From the NCBI GenBank assembly GCA_030704615.1, contig CM060734.1, positions 24,118,001-24,182,000 on the forward strand: a stretch of 64,000 bases of DNA. The letters are read 5' to 3'. Positions 11,746-23,345 of the stretch are shown here, piece by piece. This DNA comes from Takakia lepidozioides. Lineage: Eukaryota > Streptophyta > Takakiopsida > Takakiales > Takakiaceae. The notes below the pieces were generated by a model that worked only from the letters and a program-made list of their open reading frames with translations, did not search any database and was not told where the DNA came from. Position 1 is the first letter of the stretch, and every line of letters begins with the position of its first letter. The position numbers were made by a program, and so were the translations under genes.

Positions 11746-12391
11746 AGTTACGGATCCTGTAATGCGGCAAAGATATGTCGTCAGTAACAACTCCGCTCAT
11801 GGTTTTTTAGATCCGCTCATGGAAATGAGTGACCGTGCAACGAGAAATCCAGTATACCACGACAAAAGGACGTCGCATACTGGCCTGTATAGAGTATTCC
11901 GCGGTTTTACATGCCTTAACATTGGAATGAAGCTGACCCTTTTGCCGCGACTGAACCAATAGAGTCTGCTTAATTCTATCATCTTCCAGTATTCGGCGGG
12001 AAAGTTTTGCAAATGAATTAGGAAATGCGGTGCCGCATTAGGGTTCGCACGTGCGAAATTTCTGGGCGGTTTGGTGTTGCTGACTGCCGCATCTACCAGT
12101 ACCTACGACGTTACTTGGAAATGCGGCGCCACATTTCCTTGCCGGGGGTCGAATGAGGAAAGCAAAGTTTGGGAGAGCTGAAAAACAGGAACCCTCCAAC
12201 ACACAAAAATACATGCACGTGGAAACACGAGTGAATGACATAGTATTATCGACGTTCGAGCAAAACAGGTTACTGGTAGGCAAGACATAAGTCGGACCTT
12301 TCTGTGGCCAGAGTCAGAGCTACTTGCAACAGTACAGTTCTACTATCCGAAAAGGATGGGCGTACCATTGTGTTGGGACCGCAAGCCAAGC
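11746..12391. repeat. subterminal region of TE-B1
   Basis: Between the terminal repeat and the transposase stop there are two palindrome-like blocks (GGAAATGCGGTGCCGCATTAG at 12020-12045 and GGAAATGCGGCGCCACATTTCC at 12117-12139). Additional CTCATGG words occur near 11800-11825. The segment 12117-12391 recurs in TE-B3 (61305-61573). It probably contains the transposase 3' UTR. Confidence 0.6.
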
Positions 12392-15300
12392 TCACTGGTC
12401 CCCTGGATCCATATTCAGAAGAGTGTGCACCTCTTGGGGGCTCAACCCTGGTGCATGTATGAAGTGATGAGTTGTGGAATTACACCGGAGTCTCTTTAGG
12501 TACACGTAGTACAGATGCTTGCAAGGGCAGTATGATGCCCCCTTGTTCGCCATGATCTGAAAGTCGGTGCAATTGTAGGTGGGTAATTCTGAAATTGTGA
12601 TGGTGTACACCTCATTGCGAACAGCTGAGCCTGTAGTGGCCATCTGATACACACGCCCGAAGCCTGGTGGGGGCACTTCTGTCGAGCTCTGGATTGTACA
12701 GTTCATCCGAAGTGCATTCCCTATCCTCGTCTCGTTCACTTTTGAGGGAGGTCGCCGCCTCTTCGGTTTCCCCCAACGGTGTGTAGGTTGCTTAGAGCTG
12801 TCGGGTCCCATTGTTCTTGCTCTCACAGGGGTCGGTGGTGGAGGCTGTGGAAGCGGAAATGGTTGTCTGGGGACGTTAGTGCGCTGCACCATCCGAAATC
12901 CTGCGGCGGTAAGGGCGTCGGCCTCAACCTGACTCAGATCGCAGCCTGGTTCCACCGGCCACACCGGGGGAGCCTCTGGCATTGTTTGTATGCCGTACTT
13001 GGGCTTTCCATACACGCAAGTCATAATGTCGTGCCTGCAGAACCAGAACTGGGTGGTTGTCGCCTCCGCAAACTTTGCATGGACAAATCTTCCTGTAGAA
13101 GTAGGAGCAGGGACAGCACCATCTGGATTCCTCCTTATCATCTCTAAACAACGTTGCCGTGTATCCACTCGAATTGCGGAACACCTGCCTCGAAACGACG
13201 GCTTTGTGCGAGCAATTCTCCACTGTGACGCAGACACAGTCGTCTCCACAATGGCTTGGCCATACTGCATAACAGGGGGCGAAATCTGGGGCAAGCGAGC
13301 GGTGGGAATTTCTCGCACGGAATCCCCGCTTGAAGGCGATGGCGATCTGGAATTTCTTGGGCTTCCACTGCTGGAAGACACATTGTGCGGCAACATGATG
13401 GGCCCTCGAGGTGTTGTCCGAATGTTCCTGTCGGATCTCCAGGAATCCTCTTTGCACCCAGGTTCCTCTTCAATCCTCCGCCTCACAGGGCGAGTACGGA
13501 CGTCCCCCTCTAGGTGTTCACCTCTGCGGTGCAGAGGCGTCCCTTTGATCTTCTCTCGCAATGTTGTCGCCCATTTCAGTGGATTCTTTGACCTCGAAGC
13601 TGTTCGCACCAACAATACCTCCCTGTCCGGCCCAAAGCCCCATTGTTTCCCGCTCAGGAACTTGTAGTACGTGGCTTGCTGCATGATTGCTCTGTCGATG
13701 TCCTCCGTTGTGGCCGTCACTACGTCCACCATATGTGCGGCAGAAGACGCTCGCCAGGAGGAGTGCACTGATTCTGCCATATTCGTGTTCGGCATGTCCG
13801 TGTCGGAATCCAAGCACCACTCCTACAAGGACACAGACAATGGTGAGGAACCAATGGAAAGGTCCGTAATAGAAAGATAATTGCACGAAAATGACAGGAT
13901 CATACCTCCCGCATGTACTGTCCAAACTGTCGATACCGGAAATGCCACCACCCCAACCAGCTGTGCAAGGCTCCCAGATTGGTTGTCTCCACTGCACCTG
14001 ACGTGTTCCACCAAGCCTCGATGATAGCAAACTTAACCTCCGCGTCATCAAATGTGGGTGCATCCTTCCACGCCGTACAAAGGACACGGTGTTCAGCCTG
14101 GAATGAGCTAGCAACAAATTTGGTAGTGTAGTGGGATAGACTCTGCATCCAATGGAATCCACAGGATCTCTCTTTCCCCTCCATTGGAACATTGGGGTCC
14201 TCACCGTACACACGCCGCACCGCTGCCCAGTTGGCCTGAGCGTTGTCTGCCATGAATCCCCTGAAATTGGGCTCTGGCAATCCCGCCCTTGCCATCTGCT
14301 CGTTTATGCCCTCCCACAGATGCATCTCCGATTGTGTGTCCTCCCCTTTCATCTCGCAGATTGCAATCGTCATGAGCCTCTTGGAATGATAGTCATAAAC
14401 ATGCGCACCCATAGTCACCCACTGATGGTTTGTAATTCGCTTGATGTGATCAAACATCACCCAAGCATTCGAAAGGTTTCCAGTTGTCATGCGAGTGACC
14501 AAGTCGACTCCACTCCCAGGCCCACACGTCGACATTTTAAAAATGTAACAACGATCGGATTCGCCTTGCCCTGGAAACCTGCTACCTTGGATGTAGTCAT
14601 ATCCAGTCATTCGTTTCACCTCCAGGATTGAATGCATGTCCGACCCCCGGCCGAACTCCTGCTTGCAAGATACGATGTGATTCCGCACATTTGGACTACA
14701 AACGTGCGAGACAGACTCCAACAGGTCAAGCATCTCCTTTTCGTTCAAGGGCACTCGGTCTGAACCATCTTTAGACATGATTTTTCCAAGAGCAATCTTG
14801 TGGGCTGCCTTCAGCTGAATCTGCTTTGATCTTGCTCCGGGGCTCAATTTCACCTCCTCTTTTATGATGTCGTGTGCTTCCTGCACAGCCTCACGCATGT
14901 TGCCTCTCGCCAAGGGGTGGCAGTGGACCCCAACGTGTATGCAAGCTCTAGTCAAGTCCGGGAGCAAATGGATTACGTAATATTGCTTGGCTCTGCACAT
15001 GGACATGCACGTCGGTGGTTCTTTGCAATGTGCGCACTTGAAAGTACCCGCAGGAGCTTGGCTGGAGACAATGAATGGATGATGAGTTGTGCCAGTCCAA
15101 TCCGTCTCGTTTCTCCGCCTTCCTTTGGAAAGAAAGTGGAAGCAGGCGGGATTCAGGCACCTCAGCTTCCCCGCACAGAGGACGTATCGTACACGAACAC
15201 CATCAGCAATTTTCGTGCTACTGTTCTTCGTCACACACCAGGGGTGTCCGTCATGCTTTCGATCCATGTCTGTTAACATCCCTGAGGCTTTGTTTGAGGA

Positions 15301-15996
15301 AGTGACAGGTGGACACTCGAAGATGACATTGCCATCGACTTCGAGAGATAGATACGTTACCTTCCTGACCGGAAATTTGACATAGTCGAGAGCAGCCAGC
15401 TCGGAGCGAGAACCATCCAGGTGATGTTGCCGTAGGAGCTGCACAATGGACCGGGTTGGAGTTATGCTCAAGAGTACTTGCGTAGCACCTGCAGAGACGT
15501 CCATGTCGGATTTGAACGACCGTGTGGAGGACATGGGGACCTCAATGCACTCATCTTCATCGTCGGAAATGTCGAATACGTCCACACGAGAAGCTATGGA
15601 GGGTCTTGACGGTCCAGGTCGGGAATTATTATCGTTGCATACCTCTCTGTTGGCAGTGGCCGCCTGTCGGTTTCCGGACTCCTTTGTGGATGGTGTGGGC
15701 AGCGACTGATTCGGAAAGGGAATGGGCATTCCCACAGCTTGGTATAGGATGGTGTCTGATGGGGGTACGTGCCATTCGATTCCGCAACCTCCGTCGTTAC
15801 CTAGCACGACAATGGTCTCGTCAACCTGTCCAGGAACATCCTTCCTTTCTTCTTCCAAGTAAACTGTGCCCGGTTTGAGCTTGAATTTAGAACAAAGGTA
15901 AGTTTCAGTCACTCTGCAAAGTCCTCCCTCGTTTGGGATCCAGGCTCTCCCAAGTTGCGGAGGACAGCAAACTATAGCGTAGGAATTCGGAGCCAT
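12392..15996 (-). CDS. SWIM-type MULE-like transposase of TE-B1 (two exons, best-preserved copy)
   Basis: This is a DDE transposase expected to cut and join the ends of family B elements. Exon 1 is 15996-13906 and exon 2 is 13822-12392. The intron (13905-13823, about 83 bp, GT-AG) sits where the other copies have theirs, just after YMRE. The protein is 1173 aa from the Met at 15996 (MAPNSYAIVCC), the start that aligns with TE-A2; the frame is open 94 codons further, to 16278. A Cys/His cluster covers residues about 274-360 (CAGKLRC, CAHC, HVGVHCH) and may be a FLYWCH/WRKY-like DNA-binding fold. Catalytic candidates are D516 (FDHI), D584 (MADNAQANW), a C-x2-H pair (CGFH) and E714 (NMAESVHSSW). 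The SWIM finger near the C-terminus reads YNC...CPCKH, so its first Cys (codon 12577-12575) is Tyr. TE-B3 has the normal CNC. No stops or frameshifts were found. Confidence 0.8.
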
Positions 15997-16278
15997 CGAA
16001 CACCGCACGAAGTTGGCAAGTGCGAGGTTCAGTATAGCGACAGACGAAGGCTCACAGGCACCATGCGGAGTCCATCGACGATTGGAAGTCGCACATTGAA
16101 GTGGAAAGTATAGTTTCAAGCTACATGCATGAAGGTGGGAGGTGTGATTCCATAGCCAGTAAGTTAGACAATGATGGCCGAATCGGCGACGAAATAACAT
16201 CTCCTGACAGTTTCTCCTGAGGGTGGATCTAGCAGTATTCTCGGTACGGACAGGAGCGTTCGCACTGACAAGTGCCAA

Positions 16279-16563
16279 GACTGTTAGTTAAAACGGTCAG
16301 ACAACCTAGTTGTGCTCATCAAGATTGCCCGCAATTCTGTTGTTTCGGAACAATGCAACCCATTCAGGTTCAGCATGCGGAAATGAGGTTTCAGATTTCC
16401 GTCCGGACTGATTCTTTCGATTGCTGCTGGACGGAAATACGTAGCCGCATTTCCGTATTGCGTCTTGGTCATGCACCAGAGCGACGGAAATGCGGCACCG
16501 AGTTTCCGTCCGGGCAAAACCTTTACACTCTCCAGAACGGAAATGCGGTAACGCATTTCCATC
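16279..16563. repeat. remnant of the family B palindrome array in TE-B1
   Basis: It holds three to four palindromic units with GGAAATGCGG..CCG-ATTTCC-type arms: 16425-16455, 16487-16512 and 16538-16562. It is collinear with the gene-proximal end of the TE-B2 array (59935-60085, inverted). The break at about 16563 lies inside a palindrome. Confidence 0.75.
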
Positions 16564-17385
16564 TGATAAGCAAACTAGTAGTGCTAAGTAAGTTGGCTGT
16601 GTATGCCCTGGTGAAGCACTGGTGGCATATGCTAGATAGGAGACCCGTAATGACAAGTGATAGTCCAAGAAGTCAGCTAGTGCGGAGCATGTTGTGGCCA
16701 TGATGCCGGGGTAGAGCCAAGTTGGGGGACAGTCAGCTACATAGCATGGGGCGGCTGCCCTAACGTGCAGAGTGCCATCATTGCTGCTGAATGTGGCAAA
16801 CCATACAAAGGGATCATCACTGAGTATATAATTCACATTGTCAGTCCAGTTATGACGCGCCATAAAGAAAACCAACCATGTGGGCATTCTGGTGCGAAAA
16901 AGGCTAAAGATTTGCCTACTCTCAGGCGTGTGTTGACAGATGAGACTCGACAGGGATGCAATAGACCAGGGGATGTAAGGAGGAAACCCAGGGTAAGATG
17001 CATAATGTAGTAAGGAAGAAAGCAAGGGTGACAAACCAGGCAAAAAATGAGAAGGAAGAAATCCATTGAGTGGCCCTGCTGCAGCTCTGGTGATGGCAGC
17101 TTGGGTAGTGCTGCTGTTTTCCAGGGTATAATGGGAAGCATTCAGAATGTGTAGGGCAGCGGCAGAACAATAAGTAGGGGGTCTGGGAGAGCATACGTGG
17201 GTGGCTGTTGGTGGCACTTGAAGAGGTTGAGCATTTGAGAAGTGACAAACCTGATATAAACAGTGAGAACATACTTGCACTTGCAGTCGGGGGTCCGGTG
17301 ATGGATTGGCGCTGATGCATGAGTATACTCCTGGTTGGTGTAGAGAGGGTTTGCTGATGAGGGTGAGTTGGTCGTACTTGCTTGT
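16564..17385. other. unassigned sequence between TE-B1 and the R-A LTR
   Basis: No recognised gene. A minus-strand frame is open for almost the whole stretch and fuses with both flanks (17493-16306). Its product is Ser/Pro/Leu-rich, with no motif I recognise, and the flanking parts of the frame are LTR and palindrome repeat. It may be host DNA or an unrecognised element. Confidence 0.4.
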
Positions 17386-18194
17386 TGTCGAGCGGCTTTT
17401 ACTCACCCATCCCTTCGCTATCCGAGGTGGAAACTCCAAGATAGAAGAGTTGGTTATCTCTAAGCACTCAGCCCGCTCAGAACAATCAGTCATGACCTGC
17501 AGCTAGTGAATCATGGTTGTGCTTCCTATTTGTATTCTTTCCTGCCTTCATGTTATCAATTTACCTTACCGTGTATACTGAAGCATCAGATTGCTTCAGT
17601 ATCTACTAAGTTCCAGTTAATCATGCATTCATTCCACAGCTTCTCTCGTGTCTCTCTACACAGTATGTTTGTATCGATTCGGTATCGGATTAAGATTAGT
17701 CATGTTTCATGCCTATGCCATGGTGTCTCTATTCTATCCTACTGTATAATTCTACAGCTTGCATGAACTAAGCCTCATTCAAGTCATCATCTCCAAGTCC
17801 TCCCCTTCCCGTTGCCGCTCTCCCAATCTACCCGCAAGTTGTTCTAACCACCTAACTAACTAACCGTCACCCCTGAAGTAACACGTTCTCTCTGCAGTTG
17901 TCGTTCTCTCACAGTCGTTCCCTGTCAATGATAACTGTTCCCCATGTACTGTGACAGGCTGTGTCAAGCTGTGCCGAGCTGTGACTGGTTGTGTAAAGTT
18001 GTGTTGGGCTGTGGCTGGCTGTGCGAAGTTGTGTTGAGCTGTGACTGGCTGTGTGAACCTGTGTCAAGTTGTGTAACCCCCCTAAAGCCTGCTCCTGCCA
18101 CCCCTAAGACTCCTGTTGGTCTCAGTCTGCGCAAAAATTAAGGGTACCCCACAGAACCCATAAAAGCGTCTAAGTCCCAAGCAGCCCTCTAACA
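17386..18194 (-). repeat. 3' LTR of R-A (minus-strand copy)
   Basis: On the minus strand the LTR starts TGTTAGAGG, just after the polypurine tract GAGAGGGGGAGGGG, and ends GCTCGACA. It is 809 bp long. The related LTR at 50433-51327 has the same start, a similar 3' end (GCGCGACA) and shared blocks such as GATAGCGAAGGGATGGGTGA. It contains a CTGTGNC-type minisatellite at 17940-18075. Confidence 0.75.
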
Positions 18195-18212
18195 TTACCC
18201 CTCCCCCTCTCA
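18195..18212 (-). promoter_or_regulatory. polypurine tract of R-A
   Basis: On the minus strand this is a purine run (GAGAGGGGGAGGGG) immediately before the LTR start TGTTAG. The plus-strand copy has GAGAGGGGAAGGGG at the same place (50416-50429). Position and composition fit a plus-strand priming site. Confidence 0.65.
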
Positions 18213-18331
18213 AAAAGCCGTGTCCTCACGGTTTACTGTTTGGGATTAGCAAACCTTTGTGAGCGAGCACCCTTCTGACGGTGAGAGTCTCGTGAAGGAC
18301 TCCGTGTGCGAGCCCGAGTCCTGTCACTGGC

Positions 18332-21300
18332 TCATGGGGATGATTGAGCACTACCTGGAAATGTCTGACCCTCCTTTGGCTGATAACGAGGTAACCTCTC
18401 AGGCATAGGAGATCCCCATCGTTTCTTCTCTGCCATCTGAAGTGCATAGTCCTCTGCCATGTCAAAAGAGTCCTCTGAAGAAACAGTGGTATCAGAATCC
18501 TCGTCCCCCCTTAGATGTTTTAACGGCCGAACTTTAAGTGGAATCCTGTGTGGCATACAATGTGGTCCCACCATGTCTAGAAGTTTAAACTATACAACTT
18601 GCTGTAAGCGCTTGTAAGCAAAATTAGTGAACGCCCTGAACTCCTTATCCGTATAGGTGAGAGGTGTGCCAATGACTTTGGAACAGTATAAGTATTTCCA
18701 GGCTTCATGTCCCTTAAAGAAAATATCCTCAAGGCCAAATTTCTGTGTTGTCAAATTGTTCCAAGCCGAATTAAACCATGAACGAAGTTGGGAATCCTTC
18801 TGCATCATAACTTTTGCATCGTATAGGTACATATGAGGTGACACTGAAGGTAAGACCCAATGATCCCCACTGGAATAACTCATAAATCGTGATTGCATCT
18901 TCTGCTGCTCAATGTGATAACGTGCCAGAAAACAAGCAGCATAGTATAATCCACAGCCCATGACAATACTATATACCTCCTTGGTCTTGGTATAGATGTA
19001 CCCATGTACAACCTGGAAGGCAATTAATTCCTTCAGCATGGTACCTGCCTCAGACCAGTACCTCACAAAGTGATGATCCTCAATGGGTCGATTGTTCGGA
19101 AGAACCTTAGTCCGAGTTGCCACCGGCAACCAAATGCGCATGATCTGGTAGTAATGTGCCAACGACTGCGGAGGACTAAATTCCTTACAAGCCAAATCCA
19201 GCACAATGGGAATTTGGTTGAAGGGCATAATCATAGCCCGACTGTACTCCCGTGCAGCAGGAGTCCTAGGTGGGTTAAAAGCAGCATCCCCCCATACCTC
19301 AGGATGTGGTTTGGCTATAGTAGCAACAGGGTCAGCTACCTGCACAGGCACCTGCTGTGGTATTGGTACCACTGGCCCTTCTACCATTGGCATCTCCTGC
19401 ACCCCATGCGAAGAAGATTGAAAAATTAGAGTCCTGGCATGTAAATAAGCAGCCATCAGCTGCTCCTCAGGAACAAAGACTCTCTTATCAATATTTGAAC
19501 TCGGGTCATCCACTTGAGTCTGCAGGCCTTCCACATCCTCCTGTAGCTCTGCTATCCTACTATAGACATTGTCTATAGTAGTTATGGCAATGTTTTGCAC
19601 CTACAATCTGAGCTCATTCATCTCGTCCTGGGTGAGCTTCCATGGTGCTTTGCCTTCTACCGGCCCTTGTGCTAACCAGACCTGCATAAGGTGGTTATCC
19701 ACCAAGTCCTGTGTGGCACCCCTGAGAGTCTACTCCTCCGTGAGTCGGTACACATCTAATTGCTGTTATAAAGCCTCCATGCGCTTCGCATGAGGTTCAA
19801 CCAGGCCCACATAGGCAGCAGCCAGATTATTGGCTTCCTTCCAAGCCTTGTTAGCCACAGAGAGTTCATTTCTATTGACCATGACTGTTTGTTGCAACTC
19901 CAGGATGTACCTCTCCTGGTCAGCCTCAACCTATCTGTATTGTTTGAAAGTATTCTCATTGCGACAGATTGTATCCTTTATATCAACAATGAGTTTCCCT
20001 TGCTCTATTATCTCAGCTTCTGCCCTCATACATCTCTCCCCTTGTCTGTTAACTTCTAATGCAGTTTGCTCTAGAGCAGTTGTGAGTGTAGCACATTGTA
20101 TGGTCATCTTCTGATGTACTGCCTCCAACTCTGTATGTAGTACGTTCACTTCTTGCAACTTGCCCTCATGCTTCACCTGCAATTGGTATAACTGTTGCTT
20201 ATGTGCTTCATGCAACTGGTCCTGCTCGAGACTTGCTTCAATCAAATGTCCCTTGGCCAACTGCAAGGCAGCCTTTGTGTCCTCCAACTCTTGTTGTAAC
20301 TTGAGATTGACCTCATCATCTATCTTGTTAGCACACTCTGTGGCAATTCGAGCCTCAAACTCTTTCCCGAGTTCCTCCCTCAAAACTGCCAATTGGGTAG
20401 ATGGAACATGGGATTTTACATAACTACCCAACAAATTAAGTGTCATGCTTATGGAACTCATAAGCATGGCCTGCTGGGGGTCATCATGGTGAACTTGCTG
20501 CTATTCTCCCTGATCCTCCACAGTGTGATGCTTCACCAACCATTCAGGCCATTGCCCCACCAGATCCTCTTCCTGAACCACCTCATCCACCACAGGTGCT
20601 GCAGTGTCCTTATATTCTACCCCTGGTACCTCCGTCACAGGTGTGGGTATTACATGCACAGCAGGGATTTCCCTGGACAAATTCTGCACCTCTGGAACCA
20701 TTGATTCCCTTACCAAGCCAGAGTTTTCATAGAGAAGGTCACCCTTCTCAATTTCTGCCACGACCTGCTCTGTAGTGGGAATGTCCAACCTTTCTCCGTC
20801 CAGAGCAATTGGGGGTGGTGTCACAGTATGTTCTAACTGTGGAACCTCTGAGGCAACTGAGTCAACTGGTACCGAAGTGACTTCTTCCTCCCTCTCCAAA
20901 GGTCGTGCTTCCAATAATAACAGCCCTCTGTGCTGCTGTGCCCCATCCTGCACAAGAGCTTGAGAAACATCATCTTGCGATTTCCGTGAAGCCAGTGGAT
21001 CCGCCACTACAGTCATACCCCGCTACTGTCTCTTAGACTGGTGTTGCCCTGCCAGTCCACCCTCACTATGTGAAGAGCTTTGCTCTTCAATTGCAGTGGT
21101 TACTGCCTCAAACACTCCCATCTCCTTACGTTCCCGAGTATCAAGTATGCAAGAATCAAGAATTATTTCGGCAATGACTGGACCAGACACAATGATCGGA
21201 GACTTAGCAGCAGTGCCCTGTAACCTCTTCATCTTGTCCACCAGACCATTGTACATTAACTCCGCCCAAGCTACATCCTCTCCCCTCAAAGCTTTCAGGA

Positions 21301-21982
21301 TCTCCTCTGTGAATGACCTGCTCAAATATTGTTGGTTCTGTTTCATGGCAAACAAAACGTTCAATATTTGGCCAACTTCTCTGAGCCCTGGGTACTCGGT
21401 TTTGGTACAAGCATAATCTTGAGTCTTAAAGAAACTCCCTTCTTGGAACAAATTCCCTATCTGCAATCTTGCCCTGCGCTCATCCACATCCACATGATCT
21501 GATGGCAAATCTAACAATTGCTGCAATTACTGGGGAGTATTTTCTATATCTATTCCCCTCACCTGGGTAACTCCCGTCCGAGGCTCAAAGTTCTGAAGAA
21601 ATTGATTCCTATACTGCCGATGATGCAAGGACCGGTCCTTGCGTAGCAGCCCCTCCAATCACAACTCCCTCAGCAGCTGCACTGCCTGCGGTGTAGCAAT
21701 TGTTTGCTTCTGCAGAATCGTGGTGTTCTTCACCCTGATATCCTCCATTCCCCTCACTCTCTTCATTCTAGACAAACAAAAAGGCCTTGTTTGAAACAGC
21801 TGAAGGAAAGCTTGCAGGGCACAAAGCATAAAGGTATGATTGGCACAGAATGGAACAGGTAAGTGCTTGTAAGCCTGTGGGGCTTGCAAGTATCGAGTGA
21901 GAGAAAATGTACTCTCAATTCGTCTGTCCTTGCGCCATTGCGTGAGAAGTAAAGCGAGTGTGTAATCCGTTACATCCGCCAT
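18332..21982 (-). pseudogene. long ORF 3' of integrase in R-A, decayed
   Basis: About 1,200 codons read in one frame, from the Met at 21982 (MADVTDYTLALLLTQW) to 18332, interrupted by scattered stops. The plus-strand copy (45866-50260) encodes the same protein with different lesions. Parts, in order: an N-terminal region with ALQAFLQLF; a linker; an acidic segment (about 21016-20501); a coiled coil rich in Q, E, K and L (20467-19931); and a C-terminal region (19600-18590) with SRAMIMPFNQIPI and RPIEDHHF. I recognise no family. It is not an evident env (no signal peptide or membrane anchor) and has no RT or RNase H motif. Stops at 20503, 19933 and 19603 stand where the other copy has CAG or CAA. 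Confidence 0.6.
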
Positions 21983-22102
21983 AGCTATAAAGCTAGTGCT
22001 TTGATTGCCCCTCCCGTCGAGACACTGGCTATTCGGAGCCACCCCGACTCTTCCGCTTATAACACTTCCTATTTATTGTTCTTGTTTCTTGGAGGGAACC
22101 AC

Positions 22103-23254
22103 CTACATGTAATTCTCACTCCTGATTGGCTGTTGCCTGCTTAGGTAACTTCTTAATTCCACCCCCCTCCGTGGACATTCCCACCTGGAATGTCCAGTAG
22201 GACAGCACATGTGGCATAGGTCCCTCTTTTTTGTACTCGGAAAGGGTTCCGTTACCCTTGCTCTGAATGCATTAATGAGCCCACAAATAGTCTTAGCTGA
22301 TGTACCGGGTAGGTACTTTGACGGCCCGATTTGTCCTCTTGCATGATGAGACCCACTCTTGCAATTTATGCAGTGCGGTGTGCTTTGCCTTAGTGGCCAC
22401 GTGTCCGTTTCTAGACATGCCCCCGACTTCCCCTCTCCGCGTGGCATATTCTCCGAGTTTGACTTCCAAACTTCTTCTTCACTTGACGGCCACTTTTCTG
22501 ACGTTAACCCGCGTCCACCTGTCACTGACCCAATGGACTGTGTAACCCGCATGGGCTGTGTTGGGCTGTGACAGGCTGTGTCTAACTGTGGTGAATTGTG
22601 ATAGGCTGTGTCACGCTGTGTTGGGCTGTAATAGGCTGTGTGGCACAGTGGTGGGCTGTGATAGGCTGTGTCACGCTGTGATGGGCTGTGATAGGCTGTG
22701 TGGCACTGTGGTGGGCTGTGATAGGCTGTGTCAATCTGTGATGGGCTGTGATAGGCTGTGTGGCACTGTGGTGGGCTGTGATATCTATGCGACCACATGT
22801 ACTTCCCGCCCTGGTCATACACACCCGGCTTAGCGACAAATGCTCCATACTCCGTTGGTATCACTGGCGCAGCTCGTGACTGTTTTTGCGTTTCAACATG
22901 CAAATCGTGCTGCAATGGTTTGTCATGGATACCACTATACCCCTTCAACTTATTGGCATTGACTCTTCCCAACATTTCTTTGTTAATGGTTTGTAACATG
23001 ACGGTGTTATTATCATACATCTTCTGTATGACATAAGGTCCTTTCCATGGTGATTTAAGCTTAGAAGCTTTAATCTTCCCCTTCTTCTGCAACCACAGTA
23101 CCAAATCTCCCGTCTTAAAAGTCTTTAATTTACCTTCATCAAACTGATCCTTCCTCTTCATTTGAATTTTGGTCATGTTATCAGCTTCATCAGCACGTAC
23201 TTCTTCCACATGGTATAATTCATGTTTCCTGACCTTAATTGAATCTTCCAATTC
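22103..23254 (-). pseudogene. R-A integrase C-terminal region plus zinc-knuckle extension
   Basis: The frame starts inside the TE-A2 end and enters R-A at 23254. It carries the end of an integrase with a GPY/F-like module (SPWKGPYVIQKMYDNNTVM). A His/Pro/Ser-rich decapeptide repeat follows, translated from the minisatellite (22785-22545). Near the end is a CCHC knuckle, C-x2-C-x4-H-x4-C (CHMCCPTGHSRWEC, about 22216-22173). The catalytic core of integrase is missing because the element is cut at 23254. The plus-strand copy has the integrase core but its knuckle has lost the His and last Cys (near 45665). Confidence 0.65.
22545..22790. repeat. CACAGCC minisatellite inside R-A (minus copy)
   Basis: About eight units of roughly 30 bp are built from GGCTGTGATAGGCTGTGT sub-words. 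The array stays in frame with the flanking ORF and gives repeated HSPPQCHTAY-type decapeptides. Related arrays occur in the plus copy (45135-45395) and in the LTRs (17940-18075, 48945-49145, 50545-50670). Confidence 0.8.
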
Positions 23255-23345
23255 GAGGTTTGCTATTTCATGAGCATGAGCGGCATGAGCAGAGTAGTAA
23301 CACAATCGGTTTTCATGAGCAGAAGTACAAATTTTGAAAATAAAA
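23255..23345 (+). repeat. left terminal repeat of TE-A2
   Basis: GAGGTTTGCTATTTCATGAG is followed by CATGAGCGGCATGAGCAG and CGGTTTTCATGAGCAG, then A/T-rich sequence. It is the inverted twin of 6835-6901 in TE-A1. It interrupts R-A integrase sequence at 23254. Confidence 0.75.

Larger units (their letters stand above)
11570..16563 (-). mobile_element. TE-B1, family B MULE-like transposon lacking its second-gene half
   Basis: The transposase-side end starts GGAGGTTTACTATTTCATGA at 11570, followed by CATGAGC words and about 165 bp shared with the end of TE-B2 (56905-57075). The transposase gene (minus strand) reads toward this end. Upstream of the gene only about four family B palindromes remain (16340-16563). 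The sequence then departs from the TE-B2 array at TTTCCATC (about 16563), so the array and second gene have been lost from this copy. Confidence 0.8.
17386..23254 (-). mobile_element. retroelement R-A, minus-strand copy, 3' part
   Basis: Reading leftwards: integrase C-terminal region (from 23254), a CACAGCC-type minisatellite (22785-22545), a CCHC knuckle (about 22216-22173), a long decayed 3' ORF (21982-18332), a polypurine tract and the 3' LTR (18194-17386). The 5' half is missing, because the copy is cut at 23254 by the end of TE-A2. A second copy in plus orientation occupies 43699-51327. Confidence 0.75.

Noticed and set aside
16306-17493. A 395-codon open frame on the minus strand.
   Set aside because: It crosses an LTR end, unassigned DNA and TE-B1 palindromes; its composition is Ser/Pro/Leu-rich and no domain is recognisable.
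18332-21982. The R-A 3' ORF as a retroviral env gene.
   Set aside because: No signal peptide, transmembrane anchor or furin-like site was seen; a coiled coil dominates.
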